Positions 10,697 to 23,913 of a DNA stretch of 64,000 nt are shown piece by piece; the first letter of the stretch is position 1, and every line of letters starts with the position of its first letter. Position numbers and translations under genes: made by a program. The notes below the pieces were generated by a model. That model was not told where the DNA came from. It was given only the letters and a program-made list of their open reading frames with translations, and did no database searches. Origin of the DNA: Linyphia triangularis (lineage: Eukaryota > Arthropoda > Arachnida > Araneae > Linyphiidae); NCBI GenBank assembly GCA_963978545.1, contig OZ021729.1:84176670-84240669 (forward strand). The letters are read 5' to 3'.

Positions 10697-11920
10697 TCAT
10701 TTTAATGACCATTTTAATGTTAAAATCAATTCGGGTGACGATTTTTGTTACCCTAGCTGTAAAAAGATTGTAAAAGTTTGAAAATTTAGAAGTGTGAAAT
10801 TTTTCATACGATTAATTAGGGAAAGTTTGAAACGAAACATTTTGAAAGTGCACTTTTTGGACCACATTTAGATCCACTTCTTATTTAGTTAGTGTTTTAA
10901 AATTGGAATTGGAGTTTCTCCTATATATAAGCTTCAATATCACAAACGGGAAAAAATTTTGAAAATTTTACTTTTTGATCAATAATTCATTGAATAGTCC
11001 GCCATGTGTTTTCAATGAGGCAATTGTATTCATGAGAAAATTGCTCAAATGCTTTCAAATTGTGAATTTAAGTTGGATATATGTTTTATAGTCATTCTTT
11101 TTATAGTCATTTTATAGACCATTTTAATGTGGAAATCAATTCGGGTGATGATTTCTGTTACCCTAGCTGTAAAAAGATTGTAAAAGTTTGAAAATTTAGA
11201 TGTGTGAAATGTTTCATACGATTAACATGGGGAAAATTTAAAACGAAACATTTTGAAAGTGCACTTTTTGGACCACCTTTAGACCCATTTCTTATTTAGT
11301 TAGTGTTTTAAAATTGGAATTGGAGTTTCTCCTATATATAAGCTTCAATATCACAAACTGGAAAAATTTTTGAAAATTTTAGTTTTTGATCAATAATTCA
11401 TTGAATAGTCCGCCATGTGTTTTCAATGGGGTAATTGTATTGATGAGAAAATTGCTCAAATGCTTTCAAATTGTGAATTTAAGTTGGATATATGTTTTAT
11501 AGTCATTCTTTTTATAGTCATTTTATAGACCATTTTAATGTGGAAATCAATTCGGGTGATGATTTCTGTTACGCTAGCTGTAAAAAGATTGTAACAGTTT
11601 GAAAATTTAGAAGTGTGAAATTTTTCATACGATTAACATGGAAAAAATTTAAAACGAAACATTTTGAAAGTGCACTTTTTGGACCACCTTTAGACCCACT
11701 TCTTATTTAGTTAGTGTTTTAAAATTGAAATTAGAGTTTCTCCTATATATAAGCTTCAATATAAAAAACGGGAAAATTTTTTGAAAATTTTAGTTTTTGA
11801 TCAATAATTCATTGAATAGTCCGCCATGTGTTTTCAATGGGGGAATTGTATTTTTGAGAAAATTGCTCAAATGCTTTCAAATTGCGAATTTGAGTTGGAT
11901 ATATGTTTTATAATCATTCT
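10697..11920 (+). repeat. Monomer run: alpha, beta, omega (n=3)
   Basis: The alpha has a small rearrangement ATTAATTAGGGAAAGTTTG near 10813. The omega has TTACGCTAGC, GTAACAGTTTG and CAATATAAAAAACGGG, all shared with the next run. Confidence 0.92.
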
Positions 11921-12409
11921 GATACCAAATTTTAATTAAAAAAAAAGTATTCTAAAAATCAAAAATTCCATTTTTCGTATATCTTGAAATATTTCAGTTT
12001 GGAGTGTAATTGAATGGAAGATTTCGTTTTTAACAAATGGTTCCAAATTGTGTTTTTTATTCAAAAACACTTTAAAAATCAAACTAATTTCAAAATTTTG
12101 GCCAAAAAAATTATTTTTGAATAGCTTTATGAGAAGTTGAAATTTTGGAACGAAAGCGCTCAGAAACTGTTTTTAAGTCTTTATTTTACTTAGCATTGCT
12201 TCGATTTTGTGTGCTAAAATACTATTTCATGAGCAAATTGATGATCAGAAAGAAATTGGGTGATGACTTTTATTATCCTAGGCAAAAATTAAGGTTAAAA
12301 TTCGAAAAGTGAGAATCTGAAAATTGCCTTAGGATTGGCAAGTTTAATGTATATTCAAAGGGATATAAAGACTTTTTTTGGCAATAACTGAATTTTGAGT
12401 AGTAAAATT
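11921..12409 (+). repeat. Insert 7 (type B)
   Basis: Full B marker set; last of four consecutive B inserts about 1713 bp apart. Confidence 0.92.
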
Positions 12410-13633
12410 TCATTTTAATGACCATTTTAATGTTAAAATCAATTCGGGTGACGATTTTTGTTACCCTAGCTGTAAAAAGATTGTAAAAGTTTGAAAATTT
12501 AGAAGTGTGAAATTTTTCATACGATTAATATGGGGAAAGTTTGAAACGAAACATTTTGAAAGTGCACTTTTTGGACCACATTTAGATCCACTTCTTATTT
12601 AGTTAGTGTTTTAAAATTGGAATTGGAGTTTCTCCTATATATAAGCTTCAATATCACAAACGGGAAAAAATTTTGAAAATTTTACTTTTTGATCAATAAT
12701 TCATTGAATAGTCCGCCATGTGTTTTCAATGAGGCAACTGTATTCATGAGAAAATTGCTCAAATGCTTTCAAATTGTGAATTTAAGTTGGATATATGTTT
12801 TATAGTCATTCTTTTTATAGTCATTTTATAGACCATTTTAATGTGGAAATCAATTCGGGTGATGATTTCTGTTACCCTAGCTGTAAAAAGATTGTAAAAG
12901 TTTGAAAATTTAGATGTGTGAAATGTTTCATACGATTAACATGGGGAAAATTTAAAACGAAACATTTTGAAAGTGCACTTTTTGGACCACCTTTAGACCC
13001 ATTTCTTATTTAGTTAGTGTTTTAAAATTGGAATTGGAGTTTCTCCTATATATAAGCTTCAATATCACAAACTGGAAAAATTTTTGAAAATTTTAGTTTT
13101 TGATCAATAATTCATTGAATAGTCCGCCATGTGTTTTCAATGGGGTAATTGTATTGATGAGAAAATTGCTCAAATGCTTTCAAATTGTGAATTTAAGTTG
13201 GATATATGTTTTATAGTCATTCTTTTTATAGTCATTTTATAGACCATTTTAATGTGGAAATCAATTCGGGTGATGATTTCTGTTACGCTAGCTGTAAAAA
13301 GATTGTAACAGTTTGAAAATTTAGAAGTGTGAAATTTTTCATACGATTAACATGGAAAAAATTTAAAACGAAACATTTTGAAAGTGCACTTTTTGGACCA
13401 CCTTTAGACCCACTTCTTATTTAGTTAGTGTTTTAAAATTGAAATTAGAGTTTCTCCTATATATAAGCTTCAATATAAAAAACGGGAAAATTTTTTGAAA
13501 ATTTTAGTTTTTGATCAATAATTCATTGAATAATCCGCCATGTGTTTTCAATGGGGGAATTGTATTTTTGAGAAAATTGCTCAAATGCTTTCAAATTGCG
13601 AATTTGAGTTGGATATATGTTTATAGTCATTCT
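12410..13633 (+). repeat. Monomer run: alpha, beta, omega (n=3)
   Basis: The alpha has GGGGAAAGTTTG, plus GGCAACTGTATT near 12733. The omega repeats TTACGCTAGC, GTAACAG and ATAAAAAACGGG from the preceding run and adds AATAATCCGCC. Its tail switches to the A form (TGTTTATAGTC). Confidence 0.92.
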
Positions 13634-14122
13634 GGTACCAAATTTTAATTAAAAAAAAAGTATTCTAAAAATCAAAAATTCCATTTTTCGTATATCTTGA
13701 AATATTTCAGTTTAGAGTGTAATTGAATGGAAGATTTCGTTTTTAACAAATGGTTCCAAATTGTGTTTTTTATTCAAAAACACTTTAAAAATCAAACTAA
13801 TTTCAAAATTTTGGCCAAAAAAAATATTTTTGAATAGCTTTATGAGAAGTTGAAATTTTGGAACGAAAGCGCTCAGAAACTGTTTTTAAGTCTTTATTTT
13901 ACTTAGCATTGCTTCGATTTTGAGTGCTAAAATACTATTTCATGAGCAAATTGATAATCAGAAAGAAATTGGGTGATGACTTTTATTATCCTAGGCAAAA
14001 ATTAAGGTTAAAATTCGAAAATTGAGAATCTGAAAATTGCCTTAGGATTGGCAAGTTTAATGTATATTCAAAGGGATATAAAGACTTTTTTTGGCAATAA
14101 CTGAATTTTGAGTAGTAAAATT
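13634..14122 (+). repeat. Insert 8 (type A, subtype A3)
   Basis: GGTACC with TGGTTCCA, AAAAAAAATATTTTTG and TTGATAATC. The last base set defines A3. Confidence 0.92.
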
Positions 14123-15346
14123 TCATTTTAATGACCATTTTAATGTTAAAATCAATTCGGGTGACGATTTTTGTTACCCTAGCTGTAAAAAGATTGTAAA
14201 AGTTTGAAAATTTAGAAGTGTGAAATTTTTCATACGATTAATATGGGGAAAATTTGAAACGAAACATTTTGAAAGTGCACTTTTTGGACCACATTTAGAC
14301 CCACTTCTTATTTAGTTAGTGTTTTAAAATTGGAATTGGAGTTTTTCCTATATATAAGCTTCAATATCACAAACTGAAATTTTTTTTTAATTTTTACTTT
14401 TTGATCAATAATTCATTGAATAGTCCGCCATGTGTTTTCAATGAGGCAATTGTATTCATGAGAAAATTGCTCAAATGCTTTCAAATTGTGAATTTAAGTT
14501 GGATATATGTTTTATAGTCATTCTTTTTATAGTCATTTTATAGACCATTTTAATGTGGAAATCAATTCGGGTGATGATTTCTGTTACCCTAGCTGTAAAA
14601 AGATTGTAAAAGTTTGAAAATTTAGATGTGTGAAATTTTTCATACGATTAACATGGGGAAAATTTAAAACGAAACATTTTGAAAGTGCACTTTTTGGACC
14701 ACCTTTAGACCCACTTCTTATTTAGTTAGTGTTTTCAAATTGGAATTGGAGTTTCTCCTATATATAAGGTTCAATATCACAAACGGGAAAAAATTTTGAA
14801 AATTTTACTTTTTGATCAATAATTCATTGAATAGTCCGCCATGTGTTTTCAATGGGGCAATTGTATTGATGAGAAAATTGCTCAAATGCTTTCAAATTGT
14901 GAATTTGAGTAGGATATATGTTTTATAGTCATTAATTTTATAGTCATTTTATAGACCATTTTAATGTGGAAATCAATTCGGGTGATGATTTCTGTTACCC
15001 TAGCTGTAAAAAGATTGTAAAAGTTTGAAAATTTAGAAGTGTGAAATTTTTTTATACGATTAACATGGAGAAAAATTAAAACGAAACATTTTGAAAGTGC
15101 ACTTTTTGGACCACCTTTAGACCCACTTCTTATTTAGTTAGTGTTTTAAAATTGAAATTAGAGATTCTCCTATATATAAGCTTCAATATCACAAACGGGA
15201 AAATTTTTTGAAAATTTTAGTTTTTGATCAATAATTCATTGAATAGTCCGCCATGTGTTTTCAATGGGGGAATTGTATTTTTGAGAAAATTGCTCAAATG
15301 CTTTCAAATTGCGAATTTGAGTTGGATATATGTTTATAGTCATTCT
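14123..15346 (+). repeat. Monomer run: alpha, beta, omega (n=3)
   Basis: The alpha has GAGTTTTTCC and a slipped A/T tract after ACAAACTG near 14374 (loss of the GAAAATT block). The beta lost HindIII (AAGGTT near 14767) and ends in TAGTCATTAATTTTATAG. The omega has TTTTTTTATACG, GGAGAAAAATT and AGAGATTCTCC. Confidence 0.9.
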
Positions 15347-15835
15347 GGTACCAAATTTTAATTAAAAAAAAAGTATTCTAAAAATCAAAAATTCCATTTT
15401 TCGTATATCTTGAAATATTTCAGTTTAGAGTGTAATTGAATGGAAGATTTCGTTTTTAACAAATGGTTCCGAATTGTGTTTTTTATTCAAAAACACTTTA
15501 AAAATCAAACTAATTTCAAAATTTTGGCCAAAAAAATTATTTTTGAATAGCTTTATGAGAAGTTGAAATTTTGGAACGAAAGCGCTCAGAAACTGTTTTT
15601 AAGTCTTTATTTTACTTAGCATTGCTTCGATTTTGAGTGCTAAAATACTATTTCATGAGCAAATTGATGATCAGAAAGAAATTGGGTGATGACTTTTATT
15701 ATCCTAGGCAAAAATTAAGGTTAAAATTCGAAAATTGAGAATCTGAAAATTGCCTTAGGATTGGCAAGTTTAATGTATATTCAAAGGGATATAAAGACTT
15801 TTTTTGGCAATAACTGAATTTTGAGTAGTAAAATT
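15347..15835 (+). repeat. Insert 9 (type A, subtype A4)
   Basis: GGTACC with TGGTTCCG, AAAAAAATTATTTTTG and TTGATGATC. Confidence 0.92.
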
Positions 15836-17059
15836 TCATTTTAATGACCATTTTAATGTTAAAATCAATTCGGGTGACGATTTTTGTTACCCTAGCTGTA
15901 AAAAGATTGTAAAAGTTTGAAAATTTAGAAGTGTGAAATTTTTCATACGATTAATATGGGGAAAATTTGAAACGAAACATTTTGAAAGTGCACTTTTTGG
16001 ACCACATTTAGACCCACTTCTTATTTAGTTAGTGTTTTAAAATTGGAATTGGAGTTTCTCCTATATATAAGCTTCAATATCACAAACGGGAAAAAATTTT
16101 GAAAATTTTACTTTTTGATCAATAATTCATTGAATAGTCCGCCATGTGTTTTCAATGAGGCAATTGTATTCATGAGAAAATTGCTCAAATGCTTTCAAAT
16201 TGTGAATTTAAGTTGGATATATGTTTTATAGTCATTCTTTTTATAGTCATTTTATAGACCATTTTAATGTGGAAATCAATTCGGGTGATGATTTCTGTTA
16301 CCCTAGCTGTAAAAAGATTGTAAAAGTTTGAAAATTTAGATGTGTGAAATGTTTCATACGATTAACATGGGGAAAATTTAAAACGAAACATTTTGAAAGT
16401 GCACTTTTTGGACCACCTTTAGACCCATTTCTTATTTAGTTAGTGTTTTAAAATTGGAATTGGAGTTTCTCCTATATATAAGCTTCAATATCACAAACTG
16501 GAAAATTTTTTGAAAATTTTAGTTTTTGATCAATAATTCATTGAATAGTCCGCCATGTGTTTTCAATGGGGTAATTGTATTGATGAGAAAATTGCTCAAA
16601 TGCTTTCAAATTGTGAATTTAAGTTGGATATATGTTTTATAGTCATTCTTTTTATAGTCATTTTATAGACCATTTTAATGTGGAAATCAATTCGGGTGAT
16701 GATTTCTGTTACCCTAGCTGTAAAAAGATTGTAAAAGTTTGAAAATTTAGAAGTGTGAAATTTTTCATACGATTAACATGGAAAAAATTAAAAACGAAAC
16801 ATTTTGAAAGTGCACTTTTTGGACCACCTTTAGACCCACTTCTTATTTAGTTAGTGTTTTAAAATTGAAATTAGAGTTTCTCCTATATATAAGCTTCAAT
16901 ATCACAAACGGGAAAATTTTTTGAAAATTTTAGTTTTTGATCAATAATTCATTGAATAGTCCGCCATGTGTTTTCAATGGGGGAATTGTATTTTTGAGAA
17001 AATTGCTCAAATGCTTTCAAATTGCGAATTTGAGTTGGATATATGTTTATAGTCATTCT
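15836..17059 (+). repeat. Monomer run: alpha, beta, omega (n=3)
   Basis: The alpha is of the GACCC form. The beta has ACCCATTTCTT, AAACTGG and GGGGTAATTG. The omega has GGAAAAAATTAAAAACG. Confidence 0.92.
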
Positions 17060-17548
17060 GGTACCAAATTTTAATTAAAAAAAAAGTATTCTAAAAATCA
17101 AAAATTCCATTTTTCGTATATCTTGAAATATTTCAGTTTAGAGTGTAATTGAATGGAAGATTTCGTTTTTAACAAATGGTTCCGAATTGTGTTTTTTATT
17201 CAAAAACACTTTAAAAATCAAACTAATTTCAAAATTTTGGCCAAAAAAATTATTTTTGAATAGCTTTATGAGAAGTTGAAATTTTGGAACGAAAGCGCTC
17301 AGAAACTGTTTTTAAGTCTTTATTTTACTTAGCATTGCTTCGATTTTGAGTGCTAAAATACTATTTCATGAGCAAATTGATGATCAGAAAGAAATTGGGT
17401 GATGACTTTTATTATCCTAGGCAAAAATTAAGGTTAAAATTCGAAAATTGAGAATCTGAAAAATGCCTTAGGATTGGCAAGTTTAATGTATATTCAAAGG
17501 GATATAAAGACTTTTTTTGGCAATAACTGAATTTTGAGTAGTAAAATT
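17060..17548 (+). repeat. Insert 10 (type A, subtype A4)
   Basis: Same markers as insert 9, with a private CTGAAAAATGCC that mispairs the base of the right hairpin arm. Confidence 0.92.
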
Positions 17549-19592
17549 TCATTTTAATGACCATTTTAATGTTAAAATCAATTCGGGTGACGATTTTTGT
17601 TACCCTAGCTGTAAAAAGATTGTAAAAGTTTGAAAATTTAGAAGTGTGAAATTTTTCATACGATTAATATGGGGAAAATTTGAAACGAAACATTTTGAAA
17701 GTGCACTTTTTGGACCACATTTAGACCCACTTCTTATTTAGTTAGTGTTTTAAAATTGGAATTGGAGTTTCTCCTATATATAAGCTTCAATATCACAAAC
17801 GGGAAAAAATTTTGAAAATTTTACTTTTTGATCAATAATTCATTGAATAGTCCGCCATGTGTTTTCAATGGGGCAATTGTATTGATGAGAAAATTGCTCA
17901 AATGCTTTCAAATTGTGAATTTGAGTAGGATATATGTTTTATAGTCATTCTTTTTATAGTCATTTTATAGACCATTTTAATGTGGAAATCAATTCGGGTG
18001 ATGATTTCTGTTACCCTAGCTGTAAAAAGATTGTAAAAGTTTGAAAATTTAGATGTGTGAAATGTTTCATACGATTAACATGGGGAAAATTTAAACCGAA
18101 ACATTTTGAAAGTGCACTTTTTGGACCACCTTTAGACCCAATTCTTATTTAGTTAGTGTTTTAAAATTGGAATTAGAGTTTCTCCTATATATAAGCTTCA
18201 ATATCACAAACGGGAAAATTTTTTGAAAATTTTACTTTTTGATCAATAATTCATTGAATAGTCCGCCATGTGTTTTCAATGAGGCAATTGTATTGATGAG
18301 AAAATTGCTCAAATGCTTTCAAATTGTGAATTTGAGTTGGATATATGTTTTATAGTCATTCTTTTTATAGTCATTTTATAGACCATTTTAATGTGGAAAT
18401 CAATTCGGGTGATGATTTCTGTTACTTAGCTGTAAAAAGATTGTAAAAGTTTGAAAATTTAGATGTGTGAAATTTTTCATAAATTAACATGGGGAAAATT
18501 TAAAACGAAACATTTTGAAAGTGCACTATTTGGACCACCTTTAGACCCACTTCTTATTTAGTTAGTGTTTTAAAATTGAAATTGGAGTTTCTCCTATATA
18601 TAAGCTTCAATATCACAAACGGGAAAAATTTTTGAAAATTTTACTTTTTGATCAATAATTCATTGAATAGTCCGCCATGTGTTTTCAATGGGGCAATTGT
18701 ATTGATGAGAAAATTGCTCAAATGCTTTCAAATTGTGAATTTGAGTAGGATATATGTTTTATAGTCATTCTTTTTATAGTCATTTTATAGACCATTTTAA
18801 TGTAAAAATCAATTCGGGTGATGATTTCTGTTACCCTAGCTGTAAAAAGATTGTAAAAGTTTGAAAATTTAGATGTGTGAAATGTTTCATACGATTAACA
18901 TGGATAAAATTTAAAACGAAACATTTTGAAAGTGCACTTTTTGGACCACCTTTAGACCCACTTCTTATTTAGTTAGTGTTTTAAAATTGGAATTAGAGTT
19001 TCTCCTATATATAAGCTTCAATATCACTAACGGGAAAATTTTTTGAAAATTTTAGTTTTTGATCAATAATTCATTGAATAGTCCGCCATGTGTTTTCAAT
19101 GGGGCAATTGTATTGATGAGAAAATTGCTCAAATGCTTTCAAATTGTGAATTTGAGTTGGATATATGTTTTATAGTAATTCTTTTTATAGTCATTTTATA
19201 GACCATTTTAATGTGGAAATCAATTCGGGTGATGATTTCTGTTACCCTAGCTGTAAAAAGATTGTAAAAGTTTGAAAATTTAGAAGTGTGAATTTTTCAT
19301 ACGATTAACATGGAAAAAATTTAAAACGAAACATTTTGAAAGTGCACTTTTTGGACCACCTTTAGACCCACTTCTTATTTAGTTAGTGTTTTAAAATTGA
19401 AATTAGAGTTTCTCCTATATATAAGCTTCAATATCACAAACGGGAAAATTTTTTGAAAATTTTAGTTTTTGATCAATAATTCATTGAATAGTCCGCCATG
19501 TGTTTTCAATGGGGGAATTGTATTTTTGAGAAAATTGCTCAAATGCTTTCAAATTGCGAATTTGAGTTGGATATATGTTTTATAATCATTCA
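17549..19592 (+). repeat. Monomer run of 5: alpha, three betas, omega
   Basis: Order: alpha with a beta tail (GGGGCAATTGTATTGATG, GAGTAGG); beta with AAACCGAAAC and ACCCAATTCTT; 409-bp variant (TTACTTAGC near 18422); beta with TGTAAAAATC, CATGGATAAAATTT and CACTAACGGG, tail TAGTAATTC; omega with GTGTGAATTTTTC (1 bp short). The same order recurs at 38376-40419. Confidence 0.9.
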
Positions 19593-20081
19593 TATACCAA
19601 ATTTTAATTAAAAAAAAAGTATTCTAAAAATCAAAAATTCCATTTTTCGTATATCTTGAAATATTTCAGTTTGGAGTGTAATTGAATGGAAGATTTCGTT
19701 TTTAACAAATGGTTCCAAATTGTGTTTTTTATTCAAAAACACTTTAAAAATCAAACTAATTTCAAAATTTTGGCCAAAAAAATTATTTTTGAATAGCTTT
19801 ATGAGAAGTTGAAATTTTGGAACGAAAGCGCTCAGAAACTGTTTTTAAGTCTTTATTTTACTTAGCATTGCTTCGATTTTGTGTGCTAAAATACTATTTC
19901 ATGAGCAAATTGATGATCAGAAAGAAATTGGGTGATGACTTTTATTATCCTAGGCAAAAATTAAGGTTAAAATTCGAAAAGTGAGAATCTGAAAATTGCC
20001 TTAGGATTGGCAAGTTTAATGTATATTCAAAGGGATATAAAGACTTTTTTTGGCAATAACTGAATTTTGAGTAGTAAAATT
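19593..20081 (+). repeat. Insert 11 (type C)
   Basis: Begins CATATACC instead of CTGATACC; otherwise carries the B marker set (TTTGGAGTG, TTTGTGTGC, AAAAGTGAG). Confidence 0.92.
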
Positions 20082-21710
20082 TCATTTTAATGACCATTTT
20101 AATGTTAAAATCAATTCGGGTGACGATTTTTGTTACCCTAGCTGTAAAAAGATTGTAAAAGTTTGAAAATTTAGAAGTGTGAAATTTTTCATACGATTAA
20201 TATGGGGAAAATTTGAAACGAAACATTTTGAAAGTGCACTTTTTGGACCACATTTAGATCCACTTCTTATTTAGTTAGTGTTTTAAAATTGGAATTGGAG
20301 TTTCTCCTATATATAAGCTTCAATATCACAAACGGGAAAAAATTTTGAAAATTTTACTTTTTGATCAATAATTCATTGAATAGTCCGCCATGTGTTTTCA
20401 ATGAGGCAATTGTATTCATGAGAAAATTGCTCAAATTCTTTCAAATTGTGAATTTAAGTTGGATATATGTTTTATAGTCATTCTTTTTATAGTCATTTTA
20501 TAGACCATTTTAATGTGGAAATCAATTCGGGTGATGATTTCTGTTACCCTAGCTGTAAAAAGATTGTAAAAGTTTGAAAATTTAGATGTGTGAAATGTTT
20601 CATACGATTAACATGGGGAAAATTTAAAACGAAACATTTTGAAAGTGCACTTTTTGGACCACCTTTAGACCCATTTCTTATTTAGTTAGTGTTTTAAAAT
20701 TGGAATTGGAGTTTATATATAAGCTTCAATATCACAAACGGAAAAAATTTTTTAATTTTTACTTTTTGATCAATAATTCATTGAATAGTCCGCCATGTGT
20801 TTTCAATGAGGCAATTGTATTCATGAGAAAATTGCTCAAATGCTTTCAAATTGTGAATTTAAGTTGGATATATGTTTTATAGTCATTCTTTTTATAGTCA
20901 TTTTATAGACCATTTTAATGTGGAAATCAATTCGGGTGATGATTTCTGTTACCCTAGCTGTAAAAAGATTGTAAAAGTTTGAAAATTTAGATGTGTGAAA
21001 TTTTTCATACGATTAACATGGGGAAAATTTAAAACGAAACATTTTGAAAGTGCACTTTTTGGACCACCTTTAGACCCACTTCTTATTTAGTTAGTGTTTT
21101 CAAATTGGAATTGGAGTTTCTCCTATATATAAGCTTCAATATCACAAACGGGAAAAATTTTTGAAAATTTTAGTTTTTGATCAATAATTCATTGAATAGT
21201 CCGCCATGTGTTTTCAATGGGGCAATTGTATTGATGAGAAAATTGCTCAAATGCTTTCAAATTGTGAATTTGAGTTGGATATATGTTTTATAGTAATTCT
21301 TTTTATAGTCATTTTATAGACCATTTTAATGTGGAAATCAATTCGGGTGATGATTTCTGTTACCCTAGCTGTAAAAAGATTGTAAAAGTTTGAAAATTTA
21401 GAAGTGTGAATTTTTCATACGATTAACATGGAAGAAATTTAAAACGAAACATTTTGAAAGTGCACTTTTTGGACCACCTTTAGACCCACTTCTTATTTAG
21501 TTAGTGTTTTAAAATTGAAATTAGAGTTTCTCCTATATATAAGCTTCAATATCACAAACGGGAAATTTTTTTGAAAATTTTAGTTTTTGATCAATAATTC
21601 ATTGAATAGTCCGCCATGTGTTTTCAATGGGGGAATTGTATTTTTGAGAAAATTGCTCAAATGCTTTCAAATTGCGAATTTGAGTTGGATATATGTTTTA
21701 TAATCATTCA
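20082..21710 (+). repeat. Monomer run of 4 with a deletion in the first beta
   Basis: The alpha has CAAATTCTTTC. The next unit lost CTCC before the TATA motif (GGAGTTTATATATAAGC near 20707) and has a slipped A/T tract near 20740; these changes alone open a 60-codon frame (20700-20882), judged spurious. The next beta has GTTTTCAAATTGG and tail TAGTAATTC. The omega combines GTGTGAATTTTTC with CATGGAAGAAATTT. Confidence 0.9.
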
Positions 21711-22199
21711 TATACCAAATTTTAATTAAAAAAAAAGTATTCTAAAAATCAAAAATTCCATTTTTCGTATATCTTGAAATATTTCAGTTTGGAGTGTAAT
21801 TGAATGGAAGATTTCGTTTTTAACAAATGGTTCCAAATTGTGTTTTTTATTCAAAAACACTTTAAAAATCAAACTAATTTCAAAATTTTGGCCAAAAAAA
21901 TTATTTTTGAATAGCTTTATGAGAAGTTGAAATTTTGGAACGAAAGCGCTCAGAAACTGTTTTTAAGTCTTTATTTTACTTAGCATTGCTTCGATTTTGT
22001 GTGCTAAAATACTATTTCATGAGCAAATTGATGATCAGAAAGAAATTGGGTGATGACTTTTATTATCCTAGGCAAAAATTAAGGTTAAAATTCGAAAAGT
22101 GAGAATCTGAAAATTGCCTTAGGATTGGCAAGTTTAATGTATATTCAAAGGGATATAAAGACTTTTTTTGGCAATAACTGAATTTTGAGTAGTAAAATT
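21711..22199 (+). repeat. Insert 12 (type C)
   Basis: CATATACC start with a B-like body, as insert 11. Confidence 0.92.
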
Positions 22200-23424
22200 T
22201 CATTTTAATGACCATTTTAATGTTAAAATCAATTCGGGTGACGATTTTTGTTACCCTAGCTGTAAAAAGATTGTAAAAGTTTGAAAATTTAGAAGTGTGA
22301 AATTTTTCATACGATTAATATGGGGAAAATTTGAAACGAAAAATTTTGAAACTGCACTTTTTGGACCACATTTAGATCCACTTCTTATTTAGTTAGTGTT
22401 TTAAAATTGGAATTGGAGTTTCTCCTATATATAAGCTTCAATATCACAAACGGGAAAAATTTTTGAAAATTTTACTTTTTGATCAATAATTCATTGAATA
22501 GTCCGCCATGTGTTTTCAATGAGGCAATTGTATTCATGAGAAAATTGCTCAAATGCTTTCAAATTGTGAATTTAAGTTGGATATATGTTTTATAGTCATT
22601 CTTTTTATAGTCATTTTATAGACCATTTTAATGTGGAAATCAATTCGGGTGATGATTTCTGTTACCCTAGCTGTAAAAAGATTGTAAAAGTTTGAAAATT
22701 TAGATGTGTGAAATGTTTCATACGAATAACATGGGGAAAATTTAAAACGAAACATTTTGAAAGTGCACTTTTTGGACCACCTTTAGACCCATTTCTTATT
22801 TAGTTAGTGTTTTAAAATTGGAATTGGAGTTTCTCCTATATATAAGCTTCAATATCACAAACTGGAAAAATTTTTGAAAATTTTAGTTTTTGATCAATAA
22901 TTCATTGAATAGTCCGCCATGTGTTTTCAATGGGGTAATTGTATTGATGAGAAAATTGCTCAAATGCTTTCAAATTGTGAATTTAAGTTGGATATATGTT
23001 TTATAGTCATTCTTTTTATAGTCATTTTATAGACCATTTTAATGTGGAAATCAATTCGGGTGATGATTTCTGTTACCCTAGCTGTAAAAAGATTGTAAAA
23101 GTTTGAAAATTTAGAAGTGTGAAATTTTTCATACGATTAACATGGAAGAAATTTAAAACGAAACATTTTGAAAGTGCACTTTTTGGACCACCTTTAGACC
23201 CACTTCTTATTTAGTTAGTGTTTTAAAATTGAAATTAGAGTTTCTCCTATATATAAGCTTCAATATCACAAACGGGAAAATTTTTTGAAAATTTTAGTTT
23301 TTGATCAATAATTCATTGAATAGTCCGCCATGTGTTTTCAATGGGGGAATTGTATTTTTGAGAAAATTGCTCAAATGCTTTCAAATTGCGAATTTGAGTT
23401 GGATATATGTTTTATAATCATTCT
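22200..23424 (+). repeat. Monomer run: alpha, beta, omega (n=3)
   Basis: The alpha has a private AAAAATTTTGAAACTGC near 22340. The beta has CATACGAATAAC near 22720, a variant also found near 47461, 53421 and 61094; it removes a reverse-strand stop and so opens a 68-codon minus frame. Confidence 0.92.
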
Positions 23425-23913
23425 GATACCAAATTTTAATTAAAAAAAAAGTATTCTAAAAATCAAAAATTCCATTTTTCGTATATCTTGAAATATTTCA
23501 GTTTGGAGTGTAATTGAATGGAAGATTTCGTTTTTAACAAATGGTTCCAAATTGTGTTTTTTATTCAAAAACACTTTAAAAATCAAACTAATTTCAAAAT
23601 TTTGGCCAAAAAAATTATTTTTGAATAGCTTTATGAGAAGTTGAAATTTTGGAACGAAAGCGCTCAGAAACTGTTTTTAAGTCTTTATTTTACTTAGCAT
23701 TGCTTCGATTTTGTGTGCTAAAATACTATTTCATGAGCAAATTGATGATCAGAAAGAAATTGGGTGATGACTTTTATTATCCTAGGCAAAAATTAAGGTT
23801 AAAATTCGAAAAGTGAGAATCTGAAAATTGCCTTAGGATTGGCAAGTTTAATGTATATTCAAAGGGATATAAAGACTTTTTTTGGCAATAACTGAATTTT
23901 GAGTAGTAAAATT
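23425..23913 (+). repeat. Insert 13 (type B)
   Basis: GATACC with full B marker set. Confidence 0.92.

Larger units (their letters stand above)
6781..13633 (+). repeat. Local tandem of four 1713-bp higher-order units
   Basis: Four consecutive type-B units (insert-alpha-beta-omega) start at 6781, 8495, 10208 and 11921, spaced 1714, 1713 and 1713. The first two share GAAGAAATTT omegas. The last two share TTACGCTAGC, GTAACAG and ATAAAAAACGGG. This points to recent stepwise amplification. Confidence 0.9.

Noticed and set aside
20700..20882. 60-codon forward open frame
   Set aside because: It spans ordinary monomer sequence and is open only because of a local small deletion and A/T slip; low-complexity translation, no homologue recognised.
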